64,000 nucleotides of DNA, from the NCBI RefSeq assembly GCF_016545825.1, contig NC_052619.1:1131501-1195500 (forward strand), read 5' to 3'. Under the pieces are notes generated by a model. That model ran no database searches and was not told the origin of the DNA. It saw only the letters and a list, made by a program, of their open reading frames with translations. A program made the translations under genes and the position numbers. Positions within the stretch are counted from its first letter, which is position 1. Each line of letters begins with the position of its first letter. Below are positions 47,509 through 59,932 of this stretch, one piece after another. The DNA comes from Eucalyptus grandis (taxonomy: Eukaryota; Streptophyta; Magnoliopsida; Myrtales; Myrtaceae).

Positions 47509-50500
47509 AGCTAATCAGTTGGAATTGTCAAGGGATGGGCAATCCCCTGACAGTTCAAGTCCTAAGGGTGTTGGTGGCCCGGGAAAAGCCCGATGTTCTC
47601 TTTCTAATGGAAACGAAAAATAAAGAAGTGGTGCTTCGCAAAATCCAAAAACAACTTAAGTATCCAAACAGTATTTTGGAACATCCACTCGGCCTAGCAG
47701 TGTTTTGGAAAGAGAAATTCTACCTAGTAGTGGATCAACAGTCGCCAGATTTTGTTGATATGGTTTGTGCGGATGAGGAAAGTGGAACTTTGATGTGACT
47801 TACTTGTTTACATGCACCGGTAGTTTTTCAGTCTCGACAACACTTATGGAGAGCTCTGAAACTTATCAGCACTTTTAATACCTTACCTTGGTTATGCATT
47901 GGAGACTTTAACGAGATTATGTATCCCTGGGAAAAAGAAGGAAAGCAGCTAGCCTCTACACAGCGCATGCATACTTTTAGACAGATGTTGAGTGAATGTC
48001 TACTGATGGATTTAGATAGTAAAGGGTGTTCTTTCACATGGTGCAATAACAGAGAAGGGGATGCTTTAATTAAAGAAAGATTAGACAGGGCCTTTTGTAC
48101 TATGCAATGGCGACTTACCTTTCCAGCAGCTAAAGTCTTTGCCCTTCCAGCCATTGGGTCCGACCATAGCCCACTCCTTTTGACAACCACCGTAATCCAA
48201 CCTAAACGACGGCAAGCCTTTATCTTTGAATCCTTTTGGCTGCAAGACCAAGATTGTCGCTCAGTAATATCAGAAGCATGGCATACTACTCATCATAAGG
48301 CTTTAAACTTACCTCAAAAGTTGACCAGAGTCTCGGCAGCCCTAACCAGGTGGAGTAGATCCAAATTCACGAATGGCTAACGTCACATTAATGACTTGCA
48401 GCAACAATTCAGATCTTGACCAACAAAACGAATAATCATTATGACAAATCCAGGATGGATGCTTTAAAGAATGAAATTCAGCACCTGTGGCAACAAGAAG
48501 AACAATACTGGGTAATGCGGTCTCGAGTTAAATGGCTAAAGTGGGGAGATAAAAACACTAACTTCTTCCATGTAACTACCATTCAGCGACGTCAACGCAA
48601 CAAAATCAGTATGTTACTAAATGAAAATCAGCAATGGGTGCGTGATCAGAAGTCACTACAGGATATGACACAGACCTATTTTCAGAATTTGTACTCCTCG
48701 GTGGGTCAACGAGACTATGGTCCACTACTTAATCAATGCCATGTTGTGGTGACAGATACCATGAATGACAGCCTTACGGCTGTAGTTACTTTAGAGGAAG
48801 TTCGCACAGCAACATTTCAATTGGGAGCAACAAAAGCACCTGGCCCGGATGGTTTAAACGGTCGGTTCTATCAAGCTCACTGGGATATTTTACAAGATGA
48901 CATCGTTAGCTCAGTTAAAGAATTTTTTTCTTCGGGTGTGCTGAATCCCGCAATTAATAAGACTTTCATCACTTTGATTCCGAAAATATCTCGTCCTGAG
49001 AAGCTAGACCAATATCTACCAATCAGTCTCTGCAACTTTTCCTACAAAATAATATCAAAGGTACTAGCTAACCGTTTAAAGCCTTGGCTACCGACCCTAA
49101 TCTCTATGGAACAGAGTGCTTTTGTCATTGGACGCCAGATACAGGATAACATTCTAGTGGTTCAGGAAGTTCTACATCAAATCCGAACCTGGAAATGGAA
49201 GCGCAAAGTTCAGGCTGTACTCAAGCTTGACATGCAAAAAGCCTATGATCACGTTGAATGGGATTTCCTTCGAGATTATCTCCTTCGGATGGATTTTCAT
49301 GCATTTTGGGTACATCAGGTTATGCAGTGCGTCACTACGGCTTCTATGAGTGTCAAATTAAATGGCGAACCTCTCCCTCCTTTTCAAATGAAGAGAGGTC
49401 TTCGGCAGGGTGACCCACTTTCTCCATATTTATTTATCTTAGTGGCGAATGTCCTCTCAACTCTCATACATCGGGTAGTGGACATGGGCAACATCAAAGG
49501 CATTAAACTCAATAACAGGTGTCCTACTCTATCGTACTTATTTTTTGCAGATGATGCTATTTTCTTTATCGAAGGGAAAATGCTAGAATGTCAAAATCTG
49601 GCCAATATATTAAATCAATACTGCTGGGCCACGGGACAAGATGTGAATCGTAATAAATCTGGATTTTTCTTTAGTAGTGCTTGTCCTCATGATCTGCAGG
49701 TGATTCTAGCTAGAGAACTCAGAGTTCCAGTGATGACAAGGACAGGTAAATACCTAGGCATTCCATCTGACTGGGGGAAATCTAAAAAAGAAATGTTTTC
49801 TTGGATCTTGGCTAAAGTAAACTCGAAACTAGATGGTTGGAAAGAACAGTTGTTTACCAAAGGCGGCAAGGAATTCCTAATCAAAGCAGTTGTGTAAGCT
49901 ATTCCTCAGTACGCAATATCCATCTTTAAGATTCCAGTATCGCCGTGCAAATCTATAGAACAGAAGGTGGCTAGATTTTGGTGGCAATCTCAAGGAAACA
50001 AGTCGGGCATACATTGGCGGAATTAGGAAACTCTTAAAGGTCGTAAAGACACAGGTGGTCTTGGTTTTCGGGATCTAATCACTTTTAATAAAGCCCTCTT
50101 AGCTAAACAAGGCTTGGCGTCTATATCAACAACCTACCTCTTTATGGAGTAGGATCTTTAAAGGGCTTTATTTCCCTTGTAAAGATTTTGGGCATGCGGA
50201 TAGAGGTGCCCGACCCTCTTGGGGATGGCAAAGCATATTGCTCGGCCGCAATTCTATTTCAAACAATCTTCAATGGTCAGTAGGCAATGGGCAGTAGATT
50301 AAAGTCAGGGAGGATCGGTGGCTTTCACAAGGCATAATTGGAGGCCCTACCCCCAGGAATGAACCCAAATTAGTAGCTGATTTCATATGTCCAGCACAAC
50401 AAACATGGAATATTCCCCTGATTTATGCTAGTTTTGATGATCATATAACTGACGAAATTCTCAAAATTCAGATCAGGCCGCAATATACTGAGGATAAACT

Positions 50501-51957
50501 GATTTGGAAGGGGCGATCAGATGATATCTATACTGTAAAAAATGGTTACAATCAGATCAGGTCAGCAGAGAACACATGTAATCCTAGTCGCGCTTCCTCC
50601 TCCTTTCAACCCCCAAAACGACTATGGACGAATATTGGAAGGTGCCAACTACTCCCAAATTGCGTATCTTTTTATGGTCATTATGCCAAAATGCTCTGGC
50701 CACTGGTGAGAATCTATCTTATCGACATGTTATTTCAGATTCTATCTGTCAGTTATGTAGAGACTGCTGCATTTCCCCAGTCCCTGAATCTATAGAACAT
50801 ATGTTCTTACATTGTCCTTGGACAACAAAAATATGGGGACACCCATAGTTCAATTTCTCTGTTCAGCAAGCTCAAACACATAGACTTGACGTCTGGCTAC
50901 TGCAAATATTAGAGAAGGAGAAAAACTCACAAGTTCTTGCGATAATAGCTAATGTCTTGTGGCACATCTGGAAGGCCAAAAATGATTTTGTCTTCCGCCG
51001 GAAAATCCCTAACCCAAATCAAGTTGTATTAGCTGCTCTTGCCCATGCCCAATCTTATCATAGTTGTCATGTGATGTTGCTGCAACAAGAGTAAAAAGAA
51101 ACCGTACTCAATGCACCACCAGCAAGGCCCTCGAAGCTAGCCTGCTACAACAATTCTTACCAATAAGTTGGACACAGCTTCTACTCGACCCTGTTCCAGT
51201 TTGCCAATGACCCGATCCTATCCACACTGCCATGGGACCTTGCCGAATCAGCGTCAAACGAAATCGTTCTCAGTAAAAAAACTCACAAGGAGCTCGAAGC
51301 CAGACTGATACAAGAACTCTTACCGACAGATCGGATTCTGCTTCTACCTGATCCCGCTCTAGATCGCCAATGAATCGACGGCTTCAAGTTTCGCCTTCGG
51401 AGTTGATCGCGTCCACTTGATCCCGGTGTGGTGAAAATCAATATTGATGCTTCCTTCCCCACAGCAGTCAACGAAGGTACTGTTGCTTGTGTTTGCCGTG
51501 ATTCCTCAAGTAAACTGATTGCTGGTTTTGCCCAACATACCACCTCTATTTCACCCCTGCAAGCAGAAACACAAGCCCTTACTTTTACTCTCCAATATCT
51601 CATCAACAAAGGCATGAATCAACATAATCTCCTTCTTGAATCCGACTGTCTGGCTGTGGTAGAGGCGATTTTTTTTTTTTTTTTTTTTGAGCGAAGGTAG
51701 AGGCGATTCATGATCAAGGTCGTATCATGTGGGAGAATAGAGCTCTCTTTGCTGAGGCTGCGACACTGCTCACTCGCTTCCAAACCCTACGAATTCAACA
51801 CTGCAGAAGAGAATCTAATTTTGCTACTGACTGGGCCGCAAAAGCCCATGGCCATCATCTTCTCCCCCTCTAACTGGGCCGAGTTCCCTCCTCCTGCGCT
51901 TTTCGATATTTTATGCACTGAGGCGTTAAACTCTTGTAACTTTGCTATTCCATGAAT
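47505..51957 (+). pseudogene. LINE ORF2 (endonuclease, reverse transcriptase, RNase H)
   Basis: Starts MKLISWNCQGMGNP (47505), the exo-endo-phosphatase endonuclease, with FLMETK, LCIGDFNEI and IGSDHSPLLL. The TGA at 47796-47798 interrupts it. A shift precedes the RT (48416-49897), with APGPDGLNGRFYQAHW, LKLDMQKAYDHVEW, GLRQGDPLSPYLFILV and the catalytic FADDAIFF. A TAA just after 49890 follows. Zinc-binding zf-RVT (50624-50848) has FLWSLCQNALATGENL and HMFLHCPW. RNase H (from 51428) has VKINIDASFP and LQAETQALTF. At 51671 a 25-bp poly(T) insertion splits RNase H; the C-terminus (NWAEFPPPALFDIL) lies in another frame. Confidence 0.88.
51671..51695 (-). mobile_element. Ultra-short poly(A) retroposon-like insertion 1
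   Basis: A 25-bp insertion (18 T then GAGCGAA) between perfect 13-bp duplications GGTAGAGGCGATT (51658-51670 and 51696-51708). On the minus strand it reads TTCGCTC followed by poly(A), i.e. a 3' tail with only seven bases of body. Confidence 0.7.
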
Positions 51958-52233
51958 GAAGTTTATTATCTTTCCGACCAAAAAAAAAAAAAAGAAGTGC
52001 AAAAATGTAGAGCCTTAATTCAGATATTGAGAAGCATAAATTTTTGAAAGGGGTTATACCAATAAATTCATAAATAGCATATTTACATCAAATAAATTTT
52101 TGTCTAAAAAGAATGTACAAAATAGAAATCACGTGATATATTTCCCCAAATTAATTTTTGTTTCACAAAATACTCACACTAGTATCCTTGATCTAAATTT
52201 TACCTCCGTTAGCATTCCATTCATTATCCTGTT

Positions 52234-52258
52234 TTTTTTTTTTTTTTTTTTTGAGCAA
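52234..52258 (-). mobile_element. Ultra-short poly(A) retroposon-like insertion 2
   Basis: A 25-bp insertion (19 T then GAGCAA) between perfect 16-bp duplications CATTCATTATCCTGTT (52218-52233 and 52259-52274). The minus-strand form TTGCTC+poly(A) matches insertion 1 except for one base. Confidence 0.72.
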
Positions 52259-52274
52259 CATTCATTATCCTGTT

Positions 52275-53313
52275 AACGTCCATATGTTTTGACACACGCA
52301 GTAGACGACTGCAATGCGGATCTTATGGTGAGAATGTCATAACCAATGTGGAAAATTCCATGTGTGTTGACACGTATGCATTTTAATAAAATGTAGATTT
52401 AGATCAAGACTACAAGTTTAGCATTTTCGGTCGGACAAAAATTAGTTTAGCAGCAAATGTATCGCACGGTGCCAGTTGGGCATTTTTAATGGACTTAACC
52501 CTTTCTGAAATGTAGATTTTTTTTTCGATTTTCTCTAGTTAAAGAAGGGCAGCTCACAAGTCACAACCAGAAAGAGAAAACAAAGAAAGAAATAGAGAAC
52601 AAAGGGGAAATTCATTCGTAGGCCCATGTGTCAAGTCCAACTCCGACACGACACATCATGGGCTTTCCCTCTTGGGCTTGATCCAATTCCAGACAGCTCC
52701 GAAAAGGGAGACAAAAGAAAAATGTCCTTCTTCTTCCCCGTCGTACTTGGCAACGCATCGACCGATCGAGCTTCCAGCGCCGCGCAGCGTTCCCTCCGCC
52801 GTCGTCGGTCGGCGGCTCTTCCTCGACACTCCGAGCTTCAGTCCACGTCCGAAGCCCGACACTTCAGGTCCTTTCTCTCTCTCTCGCGTGAATTGTCGGC
52901 CTCGGTTATTGATCAGGCAGTAACCTCAGCTTGTGAGCTGGTCGTGGAGGTTCCGCATCGTCCTTCATTTAACGCATTGATGGAGTCAATTCGGAGCCCT
53001 CAAGTTTTTCCTTCCGTATTCGCTTCTCCGATAGAATTTTCATCGCGTGCCTTGCTGTTTCCCTTCGTCGGGCAGTTTACTGATTGCTTAATCTCGTGCT
53101 GATTTAATTCCGAGTGTTAGTGTAGTGATTGAGGGCAAGGCCTGGTTCATGGTGTTGGTTTTTGGTTCGGTTCTTTGCCTTGTAAGTCTGTAAATGAAGA
53201 AGCTTCAATCTTTACTTCTTAAAACCAAATCCTGTGTCTTTGCAGAGTTTTCTTTCCAATCATCAGCTGGGCATCTTTGCCTTGATATATTGTTGGTTGT
53301 TGCAATCTTCCTG
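52275..53313 (+). promoter_or_regulatory. 5' flank and leader of the eIF2A remnant
   Basis: A CT-rich stretch and a 158-codon frame (52626-53102) lie upstream of the eIF2A ATG. The frame shows no recognisable domain and is most simply the 5' untranslated first exon; the pyrimidine-rich DNA near 52870-52890 fits a leader. Confidence 0.4.
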
Positions 53314-55597
53314 ATGGCAACTACGGCTTCTTCGCCACCTCTGCATATTTTAGGTACTGAAAAGTCTCTATCTTGATGCTCGTCCTGTGACTTGATGATT
53401 CGAACTTGACTTGTGTTGGTACAACTTGCTTTCTAGTTCGTGAACCGGAGGGGTTCTCTCTGTGGAATGGACCCCCATTCGCTAATGGTCAACCCAGTGT
53501 CAAGCTCGAGAGGACTCCATGCACAAGCACCATGTTCAGCACAGACGGGTCCAGGCTGATGGTGATAAGGTCCGACTCCGTGGTTGGCGTGTATGACTGC
53601 AGCAACTTCAAGGAAATCAGGAACTTCGAGATCCCCAATTTGGCCACGGCAGCATTGTCCCCATGCGGGACCTATCTCCAGACTTTCCAGAAATCCTCAA
53701 CGCCACAGGAGAAGAATGTGATCTTGTGGAAAGTTGAGTCTGGGGAGTCTGTTTATCAGCTACTCCAGAAGAACATAACTAAAACGACATGGTACATGAT
53801 ATTAGTCAGGATCATCAGTTGGTCAATGATAGATTACTCATGATAGTGCGTACGCATTATATAGCGTTGCACCATTAATTTTCCTCATTTATGTGCATTG
53901 CCTCTCCATATTTTCACTACTTAATGGTTTGTGTGCTGCTCTCCAGGCCCTCCATCCGATTTAGTTCTGATGAAGCTGTTGCGTGTCGACTTGCGACAAA
54001 TGAGATACAATTTTTCGATGGTTGTGACTTTTCAAAAGGTTTCAAATATAGGCTGAGAGTTCCTGGAATTGCTGCAGTTGAGCTCTCTAAAACTCCGGGG
54101 TCCCACATTGCAGCATTTGTTCCAGAATCTAAGGTTTGTGTTTCATGGCTATCTTGAATTAGTAAGGGACTGGTTCATAAACTTGACTAATGTGGCAACT
54201 CACGAAAAGTTCTATGACCAGGCCAGAGCAGACAACAATGTGATGAACAGTATAAGTAGCTATAATGTCTAGTTGCGTTTCTTTTTCATTAGACATTAGT
54301 TTCAAGCTGACTTTATGACATGGAACCTGTTAATAACAAACTCTTAGATTGGTTGGTTTGGTATCTGATTCTGATTCAAATAACTAGTAGAGACTTTGGT
54401 TCTTAAAGGATGACACAGCTGCTTTTTACTGCTGCTTTTGGTGTTTAGTGAATACAGAGATCACTTCTATTACGTGATTGGAAAGAGCATGATGATGATG
54501 ACTTAGCAAGATCCATGTTTCACACCATGTACTGTAGAGAAAAATAGTCTTCATTTGCAGTGACCTAACGTTTGGTGAATTTTACGGTCAGCCATTACTG
54601 CTTTAAAGCACACAGGTTTTATAATTTTGAATGGCGTTTCCTTCTTGTCTGGAGAGAAATGAGTTTGGTGCTTAAAAGTAGGCTTTTAGAAAGTTTTGTC
54701 CTTTGTTATTATATACGAATGGTCCTTTATGTATGTCAAGTAACTTGACCTTGATAAGATTTTTGTGGTATATAGGGTGTCCCTGCCAGTGTCCAAATAT
54801 TTGCGTGTAGGGAGGATCCGCAGAGTCAACCTGTTGCGCGGCGAAGTTTCTTACGCTGCTCATCAGTGCAGCTGCACTGGAATTATGGGTCCACTGGACT
54901 TCTGGTTGTGGTGCAGTCTGATGTTGATAAAACCAACCAGAGTTACTATGGGGAATCGAAGTTACTTGACAACAGATGGGACTCATGAAGGGCTCGTGCC
55001 TCTTCATAAGTCTTTATTTGTTTTCTTACTAAAACTGCCTATGTAATTATTTTCTTGAGACTTATCTTTTGCAGTTTTGGTGCTTTATCAGGTAAAGAGG
55101 GACCTATTCATGATGTTCAATGGTCATACTCTGGTTCAGAGTTTGCTGTTGTTTATGGCTGTATCCTTCACTGTTTTCAACTAGTATCATCACATTTATC
55201 ACGTGGGAGTATGATGGACAAACATCCATCTTCTTATTAAGTTTGTATCCTCAAGGATCTCTGCTGGTGTTATTCAGCTGGTGGAACTTTGTAATGATTG
55301 TTCTTACTCTTTAGTAGTTAATTTGAGCTCTAGAAGGTACTAGGTTGTGTGATCTCAGCTGGATCTTTGGCCTGTGATAGAATGCTCAACTAATATGAAG
55401 TTAGGTAAATTGTGATTAACTCTAAATTCGTTGTGTTATGGTTCAGAAGTTTCTTGTAGTGACACTTCATTATCTACATTAGACATGTAGGCATCACTTA
55501 GTTCTCATGCATTATTGGAACTTTGTCCTTGCAACTGTTAGCTTTCATTTTGACTTTTCCTTGATCTGATCTCGTCATGCCTGCAAAGGCCACCATT

Positions 55598-55641
55598 TTT
55601 GACAAGAAGTGCAATCCACTTTGACAAGAAGTGCAATCCAC
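55598..55641 (+). repeat. 22-bp tandem duplication in eIF2A exon 6
   Basis: Two perfect copies of the 22-mer TTTGACAAGAAGTGCAATCCAC (its first 20 bases are TTTGACAAGAAGTGCAATCC, then AC). 22 is not a multiple of three, so the frame is lost. Confidence 0.95.
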
Positions 55642-55833
55642 TTCTTGAGCTTGGAACGGGCCCTTATAATACCATCAGATGGAATCCGAAGGGGAAGTGT
55701 ATCCTTATGAAACATTATTTGCTATGAGTTGATACCGACTCTAGTTTTCCATTTGGTCAATAATTTTCTTTTATTACTTTCTTTATCCTTTTCCGTGATT
55801 ATTAGAGTGGTTTTTTTTTTGGGTTGTTTATTT

Positions 55834-55835
<2 letters not shown>

Positions 55836-55883
<48 letters not shown>
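55836..55883. repeat. (TA)n microsatellite
   Basis: About 24 TA units in the intron between eIF2A exons 6 and 7, followed by T- and G-rich low-complexity DNA to 55932. Confidence 0.9.
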
Positions 55884-55886
<3 letters not shown>

Positions 55887-56028
55887 TGGTGTTTTTGGTT
55901 TTTTTTGTTTTTTTTTTTTTTTTTTGGGGGGATGGTTTGTTTGGATGAGAGTCAGCTGCATTGCTACCTTAATTCACTGGTTTACAATTATATGTTTGGC
56001 AGGTTTTGGTAACTTACCTGGTGACATG

Positions 56029-57004
56029 GTAGGCTATTTTCTTTTTCATTATTGCTTTCCTTTTTGAATTTTTTTTTTTTTTGTTTCAGAATTATTTTTC
56101 AGCTGAAGTTACAATTTTTATATTCCCTTTTATTAGTACTGGGGATGAAGTTTTCTTCCTCAATACCCTAATTTATCACATATTAGGTTCTATCCTGTAG
56201 GCACCGCAACTTTGTATTGTCGGAAGGATCCAAGTAGGGTTTTTGTATTCTTTTTAAAAAGAAAAAATATATTGATATGCTTCTGGTCAGGAAATCTGTT
56301 GCTTTTCTCTGAGAGTGTTGTTTGCATTTGGAAAACAGTTTTCCCATATTAGTACTTCTAGTTTTCCCATATTAGTACTTCTAGTAGTAGTTGGAAGTTG
56401 TGAGGCAATAGGGATTGGAGTCTTGGTTGGTTAGCATTTGTAGACCCAGAAGTTGGAACACCAAAATCTGTGGCTCATGATAAAGGAAAGTAAAACTTTT
56501 CAAGTTTTGCTGATTTACTGATGAGTAGAAGCAGTCTGGCCTCTGGGTTCAGGCCCCTAATGAAGTCAACTTAGTAGATTGAGAGGCATTGGGAAGAAAT
56601 ATGATTGCCCAAAACTTGAAGGAGGGGCAAAGTTAAATATTTTTGACATAATAAAGCCACTAATGTTATAGAATCTGCGTTATTATTGTTAAAGCTTAGA
56701 GAGCTTCAACGCAGATGGTGTAGCAAGAAATTTGGACTGCAGAAAGCATCTCTTCTGTTAGAGACAGAAAAGCTTTCATTTAATCACTCTAGTCATCAGT
56801 TGATGCCTTATGAAGAGAGATAGATGAGGCCTTTTAGTTGATTTGATTGTTAAATTATGAACGGTACCGGAAATAGCTAATTTCTGCACACTTACTGTTT
56901 ATTGGAGTGGCTCCCATATGAAAAAGCAGTGATAGTAGCTTTCAGGATTCTATTTCCTCCATTTACTTTCACATTAGCACTAATTAATAGCGACACATTC
57001 TAAC
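56029..57004 (-). other. eIF2A intron remainder and LTR of copia-3 (left boundary unknown)
   Basis: Right next to the polypurine-like tract at 57006-57020, minus-strand sequence starts TGTTAGAATGTGTCGC at 57005, a typical copia LTR start, so the bases leftwards are the 3' LTR of the copia-3 fragment. I could not find its other end or a second LTR. No eIF2A exon is recognisable here. Confidence 0.45.
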
Positions 57005-58620
57005 ACTCCCTCTCAAGCTGGCTTGAAGATATCTTCCATAGACAGCTTGCTCACTAGACGGTCAGATTGTCTTCTATTCAGTCCCTTGGTCAGAATGTCA
57101 GCAGCCTGTTCATCACTAGAAATATACGGCATACAAATCAGTCCGCTATCAAGTTTTTCTTTGATGGTGTTTATGCTTTGTCCGTTCATGTAACACGGGA
57201 TTATGAGCAATTGCAATTGCTGCCTTATTATCGCAATACACTTTCATTGGTGTGGAACTCTGGATCCGTAGTTCATCCAAGATACCTTTAATCCACATAA
57301 TTTTGTAGACACCATGTGCAATTGACCGAAACTCAGCTTTGGCATTGTTTCTTGCCACCACACTTTGCTTCTTTGCTTTTTACTCTTCCAAGTAACAAAA
57401 TTTCCACCAACAAACGTGCAATAGCCTGAAGTAGATCTCCTATCCATAATGCTTCCAGCCCAATTTGCATCGGTGAACACCTCAATTTCTAGATGTCCAT
57501 GTTTCTCAAACATTAGACCCTTACTAGGACTTCCCTTCAAGTAGCGTAGAATTCTGTATACTGCTTCAAAATGCCTTGGCCCTGGTGACTACATGAACTG
57601 GCTCACCATACTTACAGCAAATGTTATGTCACGTTGAGTATGAGATAAATAAATAAGTCGACCGACAAGCCTTTGCTATGTTTCTTGGTATATCACTTCT
57701 TTAGCCTTGGTTGGTTCAAGTTTCAAATTTGGCTCCACGAGTGTTTCCGCCACTTTACATCCTAATAAACCTGTCTCTTTGAGCAGATCAAGCACATATT
57801 TGCGTTGGTTATCAAATATGCCCTTCTTGGATCTCGTAAATTCTATTCCAAGAAAATATTTCAAGACATCCAAATCTTTAACTTCAAACTCCTCATCCAA
57901 CTTCTTTTGCAAGCTTTCCAACTCAACTTTGTCATCACCAATCAGTATTATATCATCATCATAGACAATTAGAATGCAAGCTTACCTTCCTTCGAGTGTT
58001 TAAAGAATAGAGTGTGATCCCCTTGACTTTGGTGATAGCTGAATCTTTTAACCATCTTCTCGAACCGTTCAAACCACGCTCTTGGAGATTGTTTAAGTTC
58101 ATACAACGACTTTTTCAATCTGCAGACTTTGCCTTCATTTTCTACAAAACTTGGTGGCAAACTCATAAACACTTCCTCCTCCAAGTCACCATTCAAGAAG
58201 ACATTCTTCACGTCTAACTGGAGTAAGGGCCAATCAAGAACAACAGCCAAAGTAAAATACGAACATAATTTATCTTGGCAACTGGGGCAAAGGTCTCTTG
58301 ATAGTCAATTCCATAAGTCTGAGTGAACCCCTTCGCCACTAGCCTTGCTTTATACCGTTCAACACTCTCATTGGGTTTACATTTTACAGTAAATAATTTA
58401 CAGTCAACAATCTTTTTTTTCCTTCGGGTGGATCAACAACCAATTCCCAGATGCCATTCTTCATAAGTTCCCTCATTTCTTCCTCAATTGCCATCTTCCA
58501 CTTTGGATCCTTCAAAGCTTCCTGGATATTTCTAGAGATAGATATGTGAGACAAGTTTGACACATACGCCTTATGATGATGAAACAGCTTTTGATATGAC
58601 ACATGTTTTGATATAGGATG
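57005..58620 (-). mobile_element. 5'-truncated Ty1/copia fragment (copia-3): RT and RNase H
   Basis: Minus-strand pieces in order: 58384-58602 (EALKDPKWKMAIEEEMREL), 57969-58250 ([39 protein letters not shown]), the RT active site as YDDD near 57965, 57676-57921 (KDLDVLKYFLGIEFTRSKKG), 57244-57540 (VFTDANWAGSIMDRRSTSGY) and 57013-57216 (AADILTKGLN ... LSMEDIFKPA stop). No integrase or gag precedes them, and several shifts interrupt them. A polypurine tract and LTR start follow the stop, so the 3' end is intact and the 5' end lost. Confidence 0.85.
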
Positions 58621-59932
58621 CTAAATACATGATCTAACCCCTTTTCTAAGAGCTATGGGAAGATCACAGTACTTCTTTGCTATTTGTTCGCTGTTCTTTA
58701 AATTTATTGTGATGAGGGTTAACGCCGGACAAAACTAGGAACTCCTTTTCTTCAAATAATGTTCAAATATCTGCGAAATAGCATAAATTATTTGTCGATT
58801 CGCTTAGCTTCTACTTATTTGGCAAATGAGTAGTGTTCCATGTGTCTTGGTCTAGGAATCCGTATATAACGAAGGCTAATTGCCAATAGAGCATCCTTAG
58901 AGCTAATTGCCAATAGAGCATCCTTACACCAAATTAACCTAACCAATTTGGGGAAACATCAACTGGAGGCTGCAAAATAAGAATCAAATTAGTTTTGTTG
59001 CAACTGTGATTTAACTATAACTATGCTGTGAAGTATTGTACATATGTTTTGTGATTTAGTTGGAAGCTATAACATCTCAAAATTTAAATGAAGCGGCTTC
59101 TCACTAGTGCTGCAACTATTTTTTATTTTAAATCGAATCTGCACCTGTTGAGATGTTTATTAAGTACCCTTGAAAAGCTGCCATTACCCATTTTTGCAGC
59201 TTGAATGGTTGCGAGAAAGCTGTACCAGGTACTCCTACCGTATGAGTACTTAAGTTCGTGTCTATTCTATTGTATCTTTCACTATGTGCAGTTATTAGTA
59301 TTTTTGAAGATATGTGGATCCGTGATTCTTAAATCATTGGGATTTGCTTGATTTTTGCTCCCAATGTCATGACTTGAAAAAAGAGAAACCTTAAGAAGCA
59401 AACGTCTCGCGAAATTTAATAAAACATTTAAATAAATTCAAACATTATGATTCCAAGACTCTTTTTGTGAAAATATGATATTTTTAAAAGAATTCAATCG
59501 ATAAATAGTAAGAAATCAACTGATCAGTCTATCTATTTTTTTTTTCAACTATGATTAATGGATACTTTTCGATCATGATTCTATTTAGACGAGGATTCTA
59601 TTTCCATAAGAATTGAATTCAAAAATTCCTTTCGAGTTTTAGATCTCTCAGCCCTTACCTCGGAGATTGATTACAAATTAATAAATCATCCCATGAATTT
59701 TTTTTTTCTTATTTGATTGGATAGTGTATATCTGGTATGCACACAACACAAATACCATGTAACCTATCGATTAGTTTTAATTGAACTGACGAGCTTACTA
59801 ATTTAATTTGACTTTGGAAACCCAAGGCCAAGTCACAAGCTTTAGTTAAGCAGACTGTAGCAAGTGTCTTCTTTACCACGTCCTAGCAATTAGGTCAAGG
59901 TAAGGCCAAAATATAATTTTATTTTTCTATTT
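58621..59932. other. AT-rich intergenic DNA
   Basis: No gene is recognised. A 20-bp phrase (GAGCTAATTGCCAATAGAGC) is tandemly repeated in part near 58875-58921. A possible isolated exon at about 59201-59229 (TTTTTGCAG acceptor, LEWLRESCT, donor GTACTC) has no supporting context. Confidence 0.35.

Larger units (their letters stand above)
45735..51994 (+). mobile_element. L1-type LINE, full length but decayed
   Basis: A 6.26-kb element between perfect 16-bp duplications AAGTGCAAAAATGTAG (45719-45734 and 51995-52010). It starts TGGTCGGTCAGG, has a roughly 510-bp 5' leader, ORF1 (46249-47508), ORF2 (47505 to about 51957) overlapping by ATGA, a short 3' tail and a run of about 14 A. Length and domain order match plant L1 elements. 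Premature stops in both ORFs and frameshifts in ORF2 make it non-autonomous. Confidence 0.93.
53314..56028 (+). pseudogene. EIF2A: eIF2A (eukaryotic initiation factor 2A) gene, N-terminal exons, decayed
   Basis: Family role: eIF2A is a WD-repeat (beta-propeller) factor implicated in delivering Met-tRNAi to 40S subunits. Exons: 53314-53353 (MATTASSPPLHIL), 53437-53791 (VREPEGFSLWNGPPF), 53947-54133 (PSIRFSSDEAVACRLATNEI), 54776-55005 (GVPASVQIFACREDPQSQPV), 55092-55160 (KEGPIHDVQWSYSGSEFAV), 55575-55698 (GTGPYNTIRWNPKGK), 55993-56028 (CLAGFGNLPGDM). The first three join in phase. Breaks: about five bases missing near 54965, shifting frame to a TGA; the exon-4 donor reads ATAAGT instead of GTAAGT; the acceptor before exon 6 lacks its AG; and a 22-bp tandem duplication (55598-55641) shifts frame. 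The second half of the protein is not found before the copia-3 fragment. It is a pseudogene, or an extremely damaged allele. Confidence 0.88.

Noticed and set aside
52626..53102. A 158-codon protein upstream of eIF2A
   Set aside because: No domain, Ser/Arg-rich, in the expected 5' leader position, with the true eIF2A start at 53314.
55729..56067. A 112-codon frame
   Set aside because: Consists of the translated (TA)n microsatellite and poly(T) tract (Ile/Tyr and Phe runs) in an eIF2A intron; the only real coding is the short exon 55993-56028 in it.
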